Assembly (NCBI RefSeq): GCF_900105395.1
Contig: NZ_LT629775.1
Coordinates: forward strand, 6,599,501-6,663,500
Source of the DNA: Streptomyces sp. TLI_053
Lineage (GTDB): Bacteria; Actinomycetota; Actinomycetes; Streptomycetales; Streptomycetaceae
Reading direction: 5' to 3'
Length of the DNA: 64,000 nucleotides
Shown here: in pieces, positions 8,551 to 17,431 of the stretch
How the letters are laid out: the number at the start of each line of letters is the position of its first letter
Numbering within the stretch: the first letter of the stretch is position 1
Notes under the pieces: model-generated
Databases searched by the model: none
Seen by the model: only the letters and a program-made list of their open reading frames with translations
What the model was told of the DNA's origin: nothing
Translations under genes and position numbers: made by a program

Positions 8551-9429
8551 CTAGAGCAGCCCGCCGTCGGGGATGTACGGCGCCGGCGGGCGCATCCCGC
8601 GCAGCCCCAGGTACCCCCGGGTCGCCACCGACAGGCCCAGCTCGAGGCCGACGTCCAGCGCCCACTCCTGCTCGGCGGTCAGCGCCTCCACCCGCGCCTC
8701 GACCCCCTCCGGCACCCGGGCCAGCGCCTCGCGCAGCAGCCGGGTGGCGATCCGCTTCGAGGTGGCCGCCAGCAGCCGCACCTCGCCGCCCTCCCGGTAG
8801 CAGTAGCCGCTGCCCGCCAGGGTGTCCGCGACCAGCACCTCCTCGCAGTGCGCGAGCAGCAGTTCGTGGTCCGGGCCGTGCGCGGCTCCGCGCAGCCGCC
8901 GGTCCACCGAGTCCAGCAGGTGCCGGTGGGTGGCGTTGCCGGGGTGCACCGGGAGGTCCCCCGGGTCGACCAGCCGGGACCGGTCCACCCGCCCGGTCAG
9001 CTGCATCGCCGGGTGCAGCGTGAACCCGGCCAGCCGGTACCGCCGCACCGCCGCCGGCGACGGCGAGGCGCACAGCATCCCGCGCAGACAGCCGCGCCCG
9101 TGCGCGAGGGCCCGCTCCAGCAGCAGCCGCCCCACCCCCTTGCCCTGCGCCTGCGGCAGCACCACGAGCAGCGCCAGCACCCAGACGCCCTCGCGGCGCA
9201 GCGCCAGCACCGCGCCGACCGGCCCGCCGTCCAGCTCGGCCATCCAGCAGCCCTGCGGATCGGTGCGCGCGAGGTGTCTGGTGCGGGCCAGCTGGAACAC
9301 GGACGCCGGGGGCGGCCCGGTGAGCGGCGGGGCGTCGGGGAGCGAGGCGAACGCGGCGGCGGCGATGTGCCGGACCGCTTCCGCGTCGGCGGCGGAGTCC
9401 TGGAGCGGGCGCAGGAGCATACCCACCAT
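8551..9429 (-). CDS. GNAT family N-acetyltransferase
   Basis: About 292 aa from the ATG at 9429 (MVGMLLRPLQD; 9420 is an equally possible start). Residues about 30-130 form a GNAT domain with the acetyl-CoA loop QAQGKGVGRLLLERAL. The C-terminal half (about 150-290) resembles a second, degenerate GNAT-like lobe (LAATSKRIATRLLREAL). The reading frame continues far upstream but that part lacks protein-like composition and overlaps the erpA leader. Divergent from erpA. Substrate unknown. Confidence 0.8.
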   Translation of the reverse strand: MVGMLLRPLQDSAADAEAVRHIAAAAFASLPDAPPLTGPPPASVFQLARTRHLARTDPQGCWMAELDGGPVGAVLALRREGVWVLALLVVLPQAQGKGVGRLLLERALAHGRGCLRGMLCASPSPAAVRRYRLAGFTLHPAMQLTGRVDRSRLVDPGDLPVHPGNATHRHLLDSVDRRLRGAAHGPDHELLLAHCEEVLVADTLAGSGYCYREGGEVRLLAATSKRIATRLLREALARVPEGVEARVEALTAEQEWALDVGLELGLSVATRGYLGLRGMRPPAPYIPDGGLL

Positions 9430-9664
9430 CCTGACCGCCGGGCCCGCGCCGCGGGGCCGGTTCGCCCGGATCGGTCCGAGCGGGATGCGGCCCGGGGCCG
9501 CCGGTGTGCGAGCATGGAAGGCGTATGGGGAACGGGTGCACGCCCGGCCCACGGAACACCGCCGCCGAGAATCCACCGAAAACACTCCGTCGTCCGGGAA
9601 ATGAATCCGGACGGCCGTCGGTTGGTACTGGCGGCAGACCGTCGTCAAGACCGGGAGAACGCAG

Positions 9665-10018
9665 ATGACCGTCCAGGACGAGACCACCGTCGAGAGTGGC
9701 ATCCTCCTCACCGATGCCGCCGCGGCCAAGGTCAAGGGCCTGCTGGAGCAGGAAGGCCGGGACGACCTGGCGCTGCGCGTCGCCGTCCAGCCCGGCGGTT
9801 GCTCGGGCCTGCGCTACCAGCTGTTCTTCGACGAGCGCTCGCTCGACGGTGACGTGCTGAAGGACTTCGACGGTGTGAAGGTCGTCACCGACCGGATGAG
9901 CGCCCCGTACCTGGGTGGCGCCACCGTCGACTTCGTCGACACCATCGAGAAGCAGGGCTTCACGATCGACAACCCGAACGCCACCGGCTCCTGCGCCTGC
10001 GGCGACTCGTTCAGCTAG
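9665..10018 (+). CDS. erpA: Iron-sulfur cluster insertion protein ErpA/IscA-type
   Basis: A 117-aa A-type Fe-S carrier. The three cluster-ligating cysteines are C46 (PGGCSGLRY), C110 and C112 (GSCACGDSFS). Such proteins hand [2Fe-2S]/[4Fe-4S] clusters to target enzymes; nadA and the Rieske protein in this window are plausible clients by family knowledge. A GGGAGAA Shine-Dalgarno precedes the ATG. It is a single-gene unit ended by a large palindrome. Confidence 0.93.
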   Translation: MTVQDETTVESGILLTDAAAAKVKGLLEQEGRDDLALRVAVQPGGCSGLRYQLFFDERSLDGDVLKDFDGVKVVTDRMSAPYLGGATVDFVDTIEKQGFTIDNPNATGSCACGDSFS

Positions 10019-10072
10019 TCGGTCCGCGGTCGGCCGGCCGGTCCCCGGTCAGCAGGTCGACAGCGGTCCGGC

Positions 10073-10110
10073 ACGAAGGCGGCCCCCGGGATCCCGGGGG
10101 CCGCCTTCGT
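10073..10110. terminator. Perfect 38-bp palindrome, bidirectional terminator
   Basis: Bases 10073-10091 are exactly complementary to 10092-10110, giving a 19-bp stem with no unpaired centre apart from the tight turn. It lies between convergent erpA (+) and a lipoprotein gene (-), so it can end both transcripts. Confidence 0.85.
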
Positions 10111-10137
10111 CGTGTCCGCGCGCGGTCCGCGCCGGGG

Positions 10138-10881
10138 TCACGGGTTGCCGGGGACGTCCGGGACCACCGGATCCGGGCCGATCTTGGCGTCCGCCTCGAG
10201 CGGCACCTCCTGCCCGGTCGCCAGATCGGTCACCGCCCGGCCCTGGAGCGGCTGCTTCAGGTCGGCCGTCACGGTCTGCCGCTTGGCGAGCTCGGCGCAG
10301 GCCTGTCCGGCCGGGACCGGCGCCGCCGTGGTCACCCGGACGTCCACCCGGCCCGGCTTGGACTCGTCGGCCTTGAGCGCGTAGCGCTGGCAGATGCCGC
10401 CGTAGAACCAGATTGTCAGCTTGTTGCCGTCCACCCGGTAGGTGATCGCCGGGTGCACCGGCGAGCCGCTCCCGGTGCCGTTCGGCGGCGGCTCGCCCAC
10501 CGCGATGCCGTTGCCGCCCGGGGGAGTGGGCGCCGGGGTGGGGGTCGTCGCGGGCGCCGCCGGCTTGGTGGCGGGCGCCGGACTGGCCGGCCTCGGGTCC
10601 GGGGCGGTGACCGTCGGGTCGACCGGCGGCGTGGTCACCGGGGTCGGCGCGGTCGGGGCCGAGGTCGCGGCCGGGGCGGCCGGGTCCGCGCTGCCGGTGG
10701 CCGCGCCGGGCGAGGCGGAAGCGCTCGCCGGGGCCCGCTCCGCGCCGGAGGCCGCCGTGTCCGAAGCCGCTTTGGTCCCGCCGTCGCACCCGGCCAGGAC
10801 GGCCACCGCCGCCAGGGCGAGGCCGGCCAGCGCCGTCGCGCGGGCCCGGCCGGAACGCCTGGGCATGCTCTCCAGATCCAT
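10138..10881 (-). CDS. Putative secreted lipoprotein
   Basis: A 247-aa protein with a basic N-terminus, hydrophobic core and lipobox VLAGC (Cys at about residue 32), so it should be lipid-anchored outside the membrane. Residues 35-135 are a low-complexity Pro/Ala/Thr linker. The C-terminal 110 residues (VHPAITYRVDGNKLTIWFYG...) form a small globular domain with two cysteines, conserved in streptomycetes but with no named function. An ATG at 10866 (MPRRSG) is an alternative start. Function unknown. Confidence 0.75.
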   Translation of the reverse strand: MDLESMPRRSGRARATALAGLALAAVAVLAGCDGGTKAASDTAASGAERAPASASASPGAATGSADPAAPAATSAPTAPTPVTTPPVDPTVTAPDPRPASPAPATKPAAPATTPTPAPTPPGGNGIAVGEPPPNGTGSGSPVHPAITYRVDGNKLTIWFYGGICQRYALKADESKPGRVDVRVTTAAPVPAGQACAELAKRQTVTADLKQPLQGRAVTDLATGQEVPLEADAKIGPDPVVPDVPGNP

Positions 10882-11006
10882 CTGAACTTCCTCCCGAGGG
10901 CTCAGCGGTACGCCTCGGCGGCCGCACCGCGGGGATGTGACGTGGCCCGGACGATTCCGGTTCCCCGTCCGTCCCCGCCGTCCCCCGGGACCCTGGGCAG
11001 CCCCGC

Positions 11007-11225
11007 TCAGGACCCGTACTCGGGCATCGACGCGACCACGCGCCGGGCCCGGGAGGGGACGCGGAAGCCTGAGCCGGCCGGCGCGCTGTCCTGCGGGCCG
11101 GTCGCCAGCAGCGGCCAGAAACGCCGCAGCCGGTGCGAGGAGTCCACCAGCGCGTCGAGCGACTCACCGTCGGCGTCGCCGAGCAGGGCGGGCGGAACCC
11201 GCAGCGGGTGGTGACTGGGCAACAT
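11007..11225 (-). CDS. Small hypothetical protein (72 aa)
   Basis: A 72-residue ORF (MLPSHHPLRVPPALLGDADG...) with strong third-position G/C bias and no competing gene on either strand. It ends ...VVASMPEYGS. No signal peptide or membrane segment. It sits between the lipoprotein gene and the adenosine-kinase-like gene. Codon bias supports it, but high G+C alone can produce this, so confidence is moderate. Function unknown. Confidence 0.5.
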   Translation of the reverse strand: MLPSHHPLRVPPALLGDADGESLDALVDSSHRLRRFWPLLATGPQDSAPAGSGFRVPSRARRVVASMPEYGS

Positions 11226-11489
11226 CGGCCATCAACTCCGATCCACCTGCCGTGGCAGCGCCGCCACGGTCCCGGTCGGGGCCGGGAGGAGCCCCTGACT
11301 GCGACCCTAGGCCGGGCGTCCGGCAGTCACCAGAGCTACCCCGGGGTAGTACACCTTCGGGGGTGGCGGGTGACAGCAGTCGGCCGGGATCGCACCCGGC
11401 GTCTTGCTGGGGCCCCGGGCGCGCCGGGTACCGTGGGTGGGTTCCACCCCCGTTGTTCCATGGCCCCGCTGCCATCCTGAGGAGACCCC

Positions 11490-12467
11490 GTGCGTATCGC
11501 CGTCGCCGGTTCGATCGCGACCGACCACCTGATGACCTTCCCCGGCCGGTTCGCCGACCAGCTGGTCGCCGAGCAGCTGCACACCGTGTCGCTGTCCTTC
11601 CTGGTCGACACCCTCGACATCCGCCGCGGCGGCGTCGCGCCGAACATCGCCTTCGGCATGGGCGTGCTCGGCCTGCGCCCGGTCCTGGTCGGCGCGGCCG
11701 GCGCGGACTTCGCGGAGTACCGCAGCTGGCTGGAGCGCAACAACGTGGACTGCCGGTCCGTCCACATCTCCGAGACCCGGCACACCGCGCGCTTCATGTG
11801 CACCACGGACGAGGACCACAACCAGATCGCCTCGTTCTACACCGGTGCCATGGCCGAGGCCCGCAACATCGAGCTCAAGCCGATCGCCGACCGCGTCGGC
11901 GGCCTCGACCTGGTGCTGATCGGCGCGGACGACCCGCAGGCGATGGTCCGCCACACCCAGGAGTGCCGCACCCGCGGCTACGCCTTCGCCGCGGACCCGT
12001 CGCAGCAGCTGGCCCGCCTCGACGGCCACGACATCCGCCAGATCGTCGACGGCGCCGCGTACCTCTTCACCAACGAGTACGAGGCCGCGCTGATCGAGTC
12101 CAAGACCGGCTGGGACGCGGAGGAGATCCTCACCCGGGTCGGCACCCGGATCACCACCCTCGGCAGCAAGGGCGTCCGGATCGAGCGCAAGGGCGAGTCC
12201 CCGATCGTGGTCGGCTGCGCCCCCGAGACCACCAAGGCCGACCCGACCGGTGTCGGCGACGCCTTCCGGGCCGGCTTCCTGGCCGGTCTGTCCTGGGAGC
12301 TGGAGCTGGAGCGCGCCGCCCAGCTCGGCTGCATGCTGGCCACCCTGGTGATCGAGACCGTCGGCACCCAGGAGTACGAGCTGCGCCCGCACGACTTCCT
12401 GCAGCGCTTCGTCGCGGCCTACGGCGACGAGGCCGGCGCCGAGGTCCGCGCGCACCTGGTCAACTGA
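11490..12467 (+). CDS. PfkB-family carbohydrate kinase, adenosine kinase-like
   Basis: A 325-aa PfkB/ribokinase-fold kinase starting at GTG 11490 with GAGGAG upstream. The N-terminal RGGVAPNIAFGMGVLG (substrate lid) and the C-terminal DPTGVGDAFRAGFLAGL (anion hole and catalytic aspartate) are intact. It resembles mycobacterial adenosine kinase AdoK, and occurs near cytochrome oxidase genes in actinobacteria as here, so nucleoside phosphorylation is a reasonable guess, not a proof. Its stop overlaps the 3' end of the convergent cysteine desulfurase gene by 8 bp. Confidence 0.85.
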   Translation: MRIAVAGSIATDHLMTFPGRFADQLVAEQLHTVSLSFLVDTLDIRRGGVAPNIAFGMGVLGLRPVLVGAAGADFAEYRSWLERNNVDCRSVHISETRHTARFMCTTDEDHNQIASFYTGAMAEARNIELKPIADRVGGLDLVLIGADDPQAMVRHTQECRTRGYAFAADPSQQLARLDGHDIRQIVDGAAYLFTNEYEAALIESKTGWDAEEILTRVGTRITTLGSKGVRIERKGESPIVVGCAPETTKADPTGVGDAFRAGFLAGLSWELELERAAQLGCMLATLVIETVGTQEYELRPHDFLQRFVAAYGDEAGAEVRAHLVN

Positions 12468-13860
12468 CCCGCCGCACCAGGTAGGCCGAGCCCCGGTCGC
12501 CGCCGTACTCGGCGGCCGGGGCCTCGCCCAGGTACTCCTGCTCGCGCATCCCGCACCAGGCCGGCACGTCCAGCCGGGCCGCCTCGTCGTCGGCCAGCAC
12601 CACGACCGTGCCGCCCACCGGGACCTCGCCGATCCGCTTCGCCAGTTCGATCACCGGCAGCGGGCACCGCTTGCCCAGCGCGTCCAGGACCAGCGGCCCC
12701 CCGTCGTGCTCCCGGGCCGCGGCGGGTGCGGGCAGGTCCAGGCCCAGCGGGGCGCGGACGCCGGCCACCAGCTCCGGCAGCACGGTCAGGAAGCGGTCGA
12801 CGTCCGCCCCGGTGGTGCCGAACGGCAGCGAGACCCGGACGTTCCCCTCGGTGAGCACGCCCATCGCGGCCAGCACATGGCTCGGGGTCAGCGTGGACGA
12901 GGTGCAGGAGGAGCCGGAGGAGACCGCGAACCCGGCCCGGTCCAGTTCGCCCAGCAGCACCTCGCCGTCCACGTACAGACAGGAGAAGGTGACGATGTGC
13001 GGCAGCCGCCGCACCGGGTCGCCGACCACCTCCACCTCGGGCACCAGCCGCGGCACCCGGGTCCGGATCCGCTCGACCAGCTCGTGCAGCCGGGCGTTCT
13101 CCCGCTCCGCCTCGGCCCGTACCGCGCGCAGCGAGGCCGCGGCCGCGACGATCGCCGGCACGTTGACGAAGCCCGGAACCCGGCCCGCCTCCCGCTCGTC
13201 GGAGGGCAGCGGCGAGACGTAGCGGACGCCCTTGCGCACCGCGAGCACCCCGACCCCGGCCGGTCCGCCCCACTTGTGCGCGCTGGCGGTGAGCAGCGAC
13301 CAGCCGGTCGGCAGGTCCGTCCGCCCGGCGCTCTGCGCGGCGTCCACCAGCAGCGGCACCCCGCCGCGGAGCGCGGCCACCTCGTCGACCGGCTGCACCG
13401 TGCCCACCTCGTGGTTGGCGGACTGCAGCACGGCGAGCGCGGTGTCCGGCCGCAGCGCGGCGGCGAAGACCTCCGGGTCGACCCGGCCGTGCCGGTCCAC
13501 CGGCACGGCGGTCACCTCGCCGCCCTCGGCCAGGTGCCGTTCGGCGCTGTGCAGCACGCTGGAGTGCTCGACGGCGGAGTGCGTCAGGTGCCCGCCGCGC
13601 CGCCGGTTGCCGCGCAGCGCGCCCAGCACCCCGAGCTGGACGGCCTGGGTCCCGCTCGAGGTGAAGGCGATCTCGTCGGCCCGGCAGCCGATCACCTCGG
13701 CCACGGTCTCCCGCGCGGCGTCCAGCAGCATCCGGGCCTGGCGCCCGGAGCGGTAGAGCCGGGCGGGGTCGGCCCATCCCTCGTCCAGGGCGGCGGTCAG
13801 CGCCTGCCGTGCGACGGGGTGGAGCGGTGCGGTGGAGGCCACATCGAAGTACACGGTCAC
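12460..13860 (-). CDS. Cysteine desulfurase fused to a TusA-type sulfur carrier
   Basis: About 466 aa. Residues 1-370 are a class V, NifS/IscS-like desulfurase: PLP lysine in TASAHKWGGPAGVG, and the persulfide cysteine in SSGSSCTSSTLTPSH. The last 80 residues form a TusA domain with the CPLPVIELAKRIG sulfur-acceptor motif, so donor and acceptor are joined in one chain. The longest frame begins at GTG 13872 but contains a TTA codon at position 3; GTG at 13860 or 13854 gives the usual family start (VYFDVAS). Downstream acceptor pathway unknown. Confidence 0.88.
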   Translation of the reverse strand: MTVYFDVASTAPLHPVARQALTAALDEGWADPARLYRSGRQARMLLDAARETVAEVIGCRADEIAFTSSGTQAVQLGVLGALRGNRRRGGHLTHSAVEHSSVLHSAERHLAEGGEVTAVPVDRHGRVDPEVFAAALRPDTALAVLQSANHEVGTVQPVDEVAALRGGVPLLVDAAQSAGRTDLPTGWSLLTASAHKWGGPAGVGVLAVRKGVRYVSPLPSDEREAGRVPGFVNVPAIVAAAASLRAVRAEAERENARLHELVERIRTRVPRLVPEVEVVGDPVRRLPHIVTFSCLYVDGEVLLGELDRAGFAVSSGSSCTSSTLTPSHVLAAMGVLTEGNVRVSLPFGTTGADVDRFLTVLPELVAGVRAPLGLDLPAPAAAREHDGGPLVLDALGKRCPLPVIELAKRIGEVPVGGTVVVLADDEAARLDVPAWCGMREQEYLGEAPAAEYGGDRGSAYLVRRVS

Positions 13861-14218
13861 ATTTAACGACACGGACGGGTGTGTCCGGGGTTCCGAGGGC
13901 GCCTCACCCCCCGTCAGTCGATCATCCCGAATGTCCGGATAGTCCGCTCCCGACGGGGCGTCACCACGTTGTCGGAGGTCATCCCTCGATCGGGCGTACG
14001 GACCCCTAATGCCTAGGATGACCTGCGGCGCAGCCCCTGCCGGGCCTGATCGGGTGTTCGGGCGGCGCGTTACTGGGACCTGCCCGTCAGCAGCGCATAA
14101 GGCTGGAGTAGGGTTTGGCCCGCATAAGCATTCAAACCGTGCCCGTGGTCGGGTCGCCGGGGAGGGAAAGCCTCCCCGGGGCGACGCGAAGGCGGGCGAG
14201 ACTTCGGGAAGGCGCTAC
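13861..14218. promoter_or_regulatory. Divergent promoter region upstream of ctaC
   Basis: About 360 bp with no supported gene. Two -10-like elements face ctaC: TAGGAT (14014-14019) and TAGGGT (14109-14114). Neither has a convincing -35. A GGGAAGG-type Shine-Dalgarno lies just before the ctaC GTG. The long leader (at least 100 nt) could carry regulation; I recognise no known RNA motif. Confidence 0.4.
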
Positions 14219-15073
14219 GTGAGTCCCAACGGCTCCGACCGCTCGCCGCGGCGCACGATGCGGCGGAAGCTGCCTCAGGCGCTGGCACTGGGCCTCGTCA
14301 TCGCGACCGCCACCGGCTGCTCGGCCAACGACCTCCCCAGGCTTGGCCTCCCGAGCCCCGTCACCAAGGAAGGGCCGATGGTCCTCCACATGTGGCAGGG
14401 CTCCTGGATCGCGGCGCTGGTGGTCGGCGTACTGATGTGGGGTCTGATCATCTGGAGCGTGATCTTCCACCGGCGCAGCCGCACCGGTGTGCAGGTCCCC
14501 CCGCAGACCCGGTACAACGTGCCCATCGAGGCGCTCTACACCGCGGTCCCGATCATCATCGTGTCGGTCCTCTTCTACTTCGTCGCCCGCGACGAGTCGA
14601 AGCTGATCTCCGTCTCCGAGAAGCCACAGCACATGGTCAACGTGGTGGGCTTCCAGTGGAGCTGGGCGTTCAACTACGAGAACACCGAGAACCCCGACCC
14701 GGCCAACCAGCAGGCCGCGTACGAGGTGGGTACCCCCGGCGAGCCGCCGACCCTCTACCTGCCGGTGAACGAGACGGTGCAGTTCCGCCTCACCTCGCGT
14801 GACGTGATCCACGACTTCTGGCCCATCAACTTCATGATGAAGATGGACGTCGTTCCGGGTGTGGTCAACAAGTTCGAGGTCACCCCGACCGTCAAGGGTG
14901 AGTACATGGGCAAGTGCGCCGAGCTCTGCGGCGTCGACCACTCGCGCATGCTGTTCAACGTGAAGGTCGTCGACCGTGCCGAGTACGACCAGCACCTGAA
15001 GGACCTCCGGGCCAAGGGTCAGACCGGCGCGGTGCCCTCCGGCATCACGACCATGGGAAGTGAAGAGAAGTGA
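14219..15073 (+). CDS. ctaC: Cytochrome c oxidase subunit II
   Basis: A 284-aa subunit II of the aa3 oxidase, from the GTG at 14219; the longer upstream frame lacks signal-peptide character. An N-terminal lipoprotein-type signal (VIATATGC, Cys about residue 32) precedes two membrane helices (about 60-85, 105-125) and an extracytoplasmic cupredoxin domain. CuA ligands are in GKCAELCGVDHSRM. QWSWAF is the conserved aromatic patch for electron entry. Stop and ctaD start overlap (GTGA), so the genes are translationally coupled. Confidence 0.95.
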   Translation: MSPNGSDRSPRRTMRRKLPQALALGLVIATATGCSANDLPRLGLPSPVTKEGPMVLHMWQGSWIAALVVGVLMWGLIIWSVIFHRRSRTGVQVPPQTRYNVPIEALYTAVPIIIVSVLFYFVARDESKLISVSEKPQHMVNVVGFQWSWAFNYENTENPDPANQQAAYEVGTPGEPPTLYLPVNETVQFRLTSRDVIHDFWPINFMMKMDVVPGVVNKFEVTPTVKGEYMGKCAELCGVDHSRMLFNVKVVDRAEYDQHLKDLRAKGQTGAVPSGITTMGSEEK

Positions 15074-16845
15074 CCATCCTCAACGAGCCCGCCGCGGCCG
15101 GCGGGGGCGCCGGGGCCGTCACGGTCGGGGCGCAGCGGACCCGGAAGCCGGGTTCCACCATCATCAAGTGGCTGACCACCACTGACCACAAGACGATCGG
15201 CACGCTGTACCTGGGCACGTCGTTCGCCTTCTTCCTGATCGGCGGCATCCTCGCCCTGGTCATGCGCGCCGAGCTGGCTCGTCCCGGGACCCAGATCCTG
15301 TCGAACGAGCAGTTCAACCAGGCGTTCACGATGCACGGCACGGTCATGCTGCTGATGTTCGCGACGCCGCTCTTCGCCGGTTTCGCGAACTGGATCATGC
15401 CGCTGCAGATCGGCGCACCTGACGTCGCGTTCCCGCGGCTGAACATGTTCGCCTACTGGCTGTACCTGTTCGGCTCGCTGATCGCGGTGGCCGGCTTCCT
15501 CACCCCGCAGGGTGCCGCCGACTTCGGCTGGTTCGCCTACGCGCCGCTCTCCGACGCGGTCCGTTCGCCGGGCATCGGCGCCGACATGTGGATCATGGGT
15601 CTGGCCTTCTCCGGCTTCGGCACGATCCTCGGTGCGGTCAACTTCATCACCACGATCATCTGCATGCGCGCGCCCGGCATGACGATGTTCCGGATGTCGA
15701 TCTTCGTCTGGAACGTCCTGCTGACCGCCGTGCTGGTCCTGCTGGCCTTCCCGGTGCTCGCCGCCGCGCTGTTCGCCCTGGAGGCGGACCGCAAGTTCGG
15801 GGCGCACGTCTTCGACCCGGCCAACGGTGGCGCGCTGCTCTGGCAGCACCTGTTCTGGTTCTTCGGTCACCCCGAGGTGTACATCATCGCGCTGCCGTTC
15901 TTCGGCATCGTGTCGGAGATCATCCCGGTCTTCAGCCGCAAGCCGATGTTCGGCTACTCCGGCCTGATCGCGGCCACCATCGCGATCGCCGGTCTGTCCG
16001 TGACGGTGTGGGCCCACCACATGTACGTCACCGGACAGGTGCTGCTGCCGTTCTTCTCCTTCATGACCTTCCTGATCGCGGTCCCGACCGGTGTGAAGTT
16101 CTTCAACTGGGTCGGCACCATGTGGAAGGGCTCGCTGAGCTTCGAGACCCCGATGCTCTGGACGGTCGGCTTCCTGGTCACCTTCCTCTTCGGCGGTCTG
16201 ACCGGTGTCCTGCTGGCCTCCCCGCCGATCGACTTCCACGTCTCGGACTCGTACTTCGTCGTCGCCCACTTCCACTACGTGGTCTTCGGCACCGTCGTCT
16301 TCGCGATGTTCGCCGGCTTCCACTTCTGGTGGCCGAAGATGACCGGCAAGATGCTCGACGAGCGCCTCGGCAAGGTCACCTTCTGGACGCTGTTCATCGG
16401 CTTCCACACCACCTTCCTGGTGCAGCACTGGCTCGGCGCGGAGGGCATGCCCCGCCGCTACGCCGACTACCTGGCCGCCGACGGGTTCACCACCCTGAAC
16501 ACCGTCTCGACCATCGGTTCGTTCCTGCTCGGCCTGTCGATCCTGCCGTTCCTCTACAACGTGTGGAAGACGGCGAAGTACGGCGAGAAGGTGACCGTCG
16601 ACGACCCGTGGGGCTACGGCCGTTCGCTGGAGTGGGCGACCTCCTGCCCGCCGCCGCGGCACAACTTCCTCACCCTGCCCCGGATCCGCTCCGAATCCCC
16701 GGCCTTCGACCTCCACTACCCGGAGATCGCCGCGCTGGACTACCTGGAGTACCACGGTGAGCCGGCCAAGCACTTCGCCGGTGTGACCCCGGCGAAGTAC
16801 GACGCCCCGAAGCTCGGCAAGGGCAAGAAGGAAGGCGACGCCTGA
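15070..16845 (+). CDS. ctaD: Cytochrome c oxidase subunit I
   Basis: A 591-aa, twelve-helix haem-copper oxidase subunit. Ligands to haem a, haem a3 and CuB are visible: HGTVMLLMF, FGHPEVYI with its Tyr for the His-Tyr crosslink, the HH pair in VWAHHMYVTG, and HFHYVVFG. This is the oxygen-reducing, proton-pumping core of the aa3 oxidase, working with the bc1 complex encoded at 19.2-23.6 kb. Start GTG overlaps the ctaC stop by 4 bp; stop overlaps the ctaF start by one base. Confidence 0.97.
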   Translation: MTILNEPAAAGGGAGAVTVGAQRTRKPGSTIIKWLTTTDHKTIGTLYLGTSFAFFLIGGILALVMRAELARPGTQILSNEQFNQAFTMHGTVMLLMFATPLFAGFANWIMPLQIGAPDVAFPRLNMFAYWLYLFGSLIAVAGFLTPQGAADFGWFAYAPLSDAVRSPGIGADMWIMGLAFSGFGTILGAVNFITTIICMRAPGMTMFRMSIFVWNVLLTAVLVLLAFPVLAAALFALEADRKFGAHVFDPANGGALLWQHLFWFFGHPEVYIIALPFFGIVSEIIPVFSRKPMFGYSGLIAATIAIAGLSVTVWAHHMYVTGQVLLPFFSFMTFLIAVPTGVKFFNWVGTMWKGSLSFETPMLWTVGFLVTFLFGGLTGVLLASPPIDFHVSDSYFVVAHFHYVVFGTVVFAMFAGFHFWWPKMTGKMLDERLGKVTFWTLFIGFHTTFLVQHWLGAEGMPRRYADYLAADGFTTLNTVSTIGSFLLGLSILPFLYNVWKTAKYGEKVTVDDPWGYGRSLEWATSCPPPRHNFLTLPRIRSESPAFDLHYPEIAALDYLEYHGEPAKHFAGVTPAKYDAPKLGKGKKEGDA

Positions 16846-17261
16846 TGAGGGAACAGGGCAAGATTTTCCTGGGCCTGGCGGTCTTCGTACTGGCCATGGC
16901 GATCACCTACGGCCTGTGGACCAACAGCTCCGACCACGGCATCGAGGCCGCGGGCACCACCGCGCTCTTCCTCGCCTTCGCGCTGTGCGCCTTCATCGGG
17001 TACTACCTCGCCTTCACCGCCCGCCGGGTGGACAGCGGCGCGGGTGACAACCCCGAGGCCGAGGTCGCGGACGACTCCGGCGAGCTGGGCTTCTTCGCCC
17101 CGCACAGCTGGCAGCCGCTCTCGCTGGCGGTCGGTGGCGCGCTGGCCTTCCTCGGCGTGATCTTCGGCTGGTGGCTGCTCTACTGGTCGATCCCGGTCAT
17201 CCTGATCGGCCTCTTCGGCTGGGTCTTCGAGTTCTACCGGGGCGAGAACCAGAACCAGTAG
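16845..17261 (+). CDS. ctaF: Cytochrome c oxidase subunit IV (actinobacterial type)
   Basis: A 138-aa protein with four hydrophobic segments (about residues 6-24, 32-55, 86-106, 109-128), matching the actinobacterial subunit IV of the bc1-aa3 supercomplex. It has no cofactor ligands and acts as a structural subunit. Its ATG overlaps the ctaD stop (TGATG). The operon ends at a strong hairpin 15 bp later. Confidence 0.93.
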   Translation: MREQGKIFLGLAVFVLAMAITYGLWTNSSDHGIEAAGTTALFLAFALCAFIGYYLAFTARRVDSGAGDNPEAEVADDSGELGFFAPHSWQPLSLAVGGALAFLGVIFGWWLLYWSIPVILIGLFGWVFEFYRGENQNQ

Positions 17262-17276
17262 GACCGGTTCTCTCCC

Positions 17277-17314
17277 ACAGGGCCGGGCTTCCCGCACGGG
17301 AAGCCCGGCCCTGT
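17277..17314 (+). terminator. Terminator of ctaCDF
   Basis: Perfect 18-bp stem (17277-17294 with 17297-17314) with a two-base loop, followed by TGCG rather than a U-run. Directly after ctaF. Confidence 0.85.
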
Positions 17315-17431
17315 TGCGTCCCCGGAGTGACCGCCTCACCCCGCCGGCCCAACCGGACGCCGTTCGGATGTCGCTCAGCCGGAGGGGGTTCCTACGATCT
17401 GACCAATCGTGCGAACCCCTGGGAGGCGGTC

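Noticed and set aside
6851..9559. Long - strand frame covering the PLP decarboxylase.
   Set aside because: Antisense shadow of the decarboxylase joined to a shifted frame of the GNAT gene; no recognisable domain.
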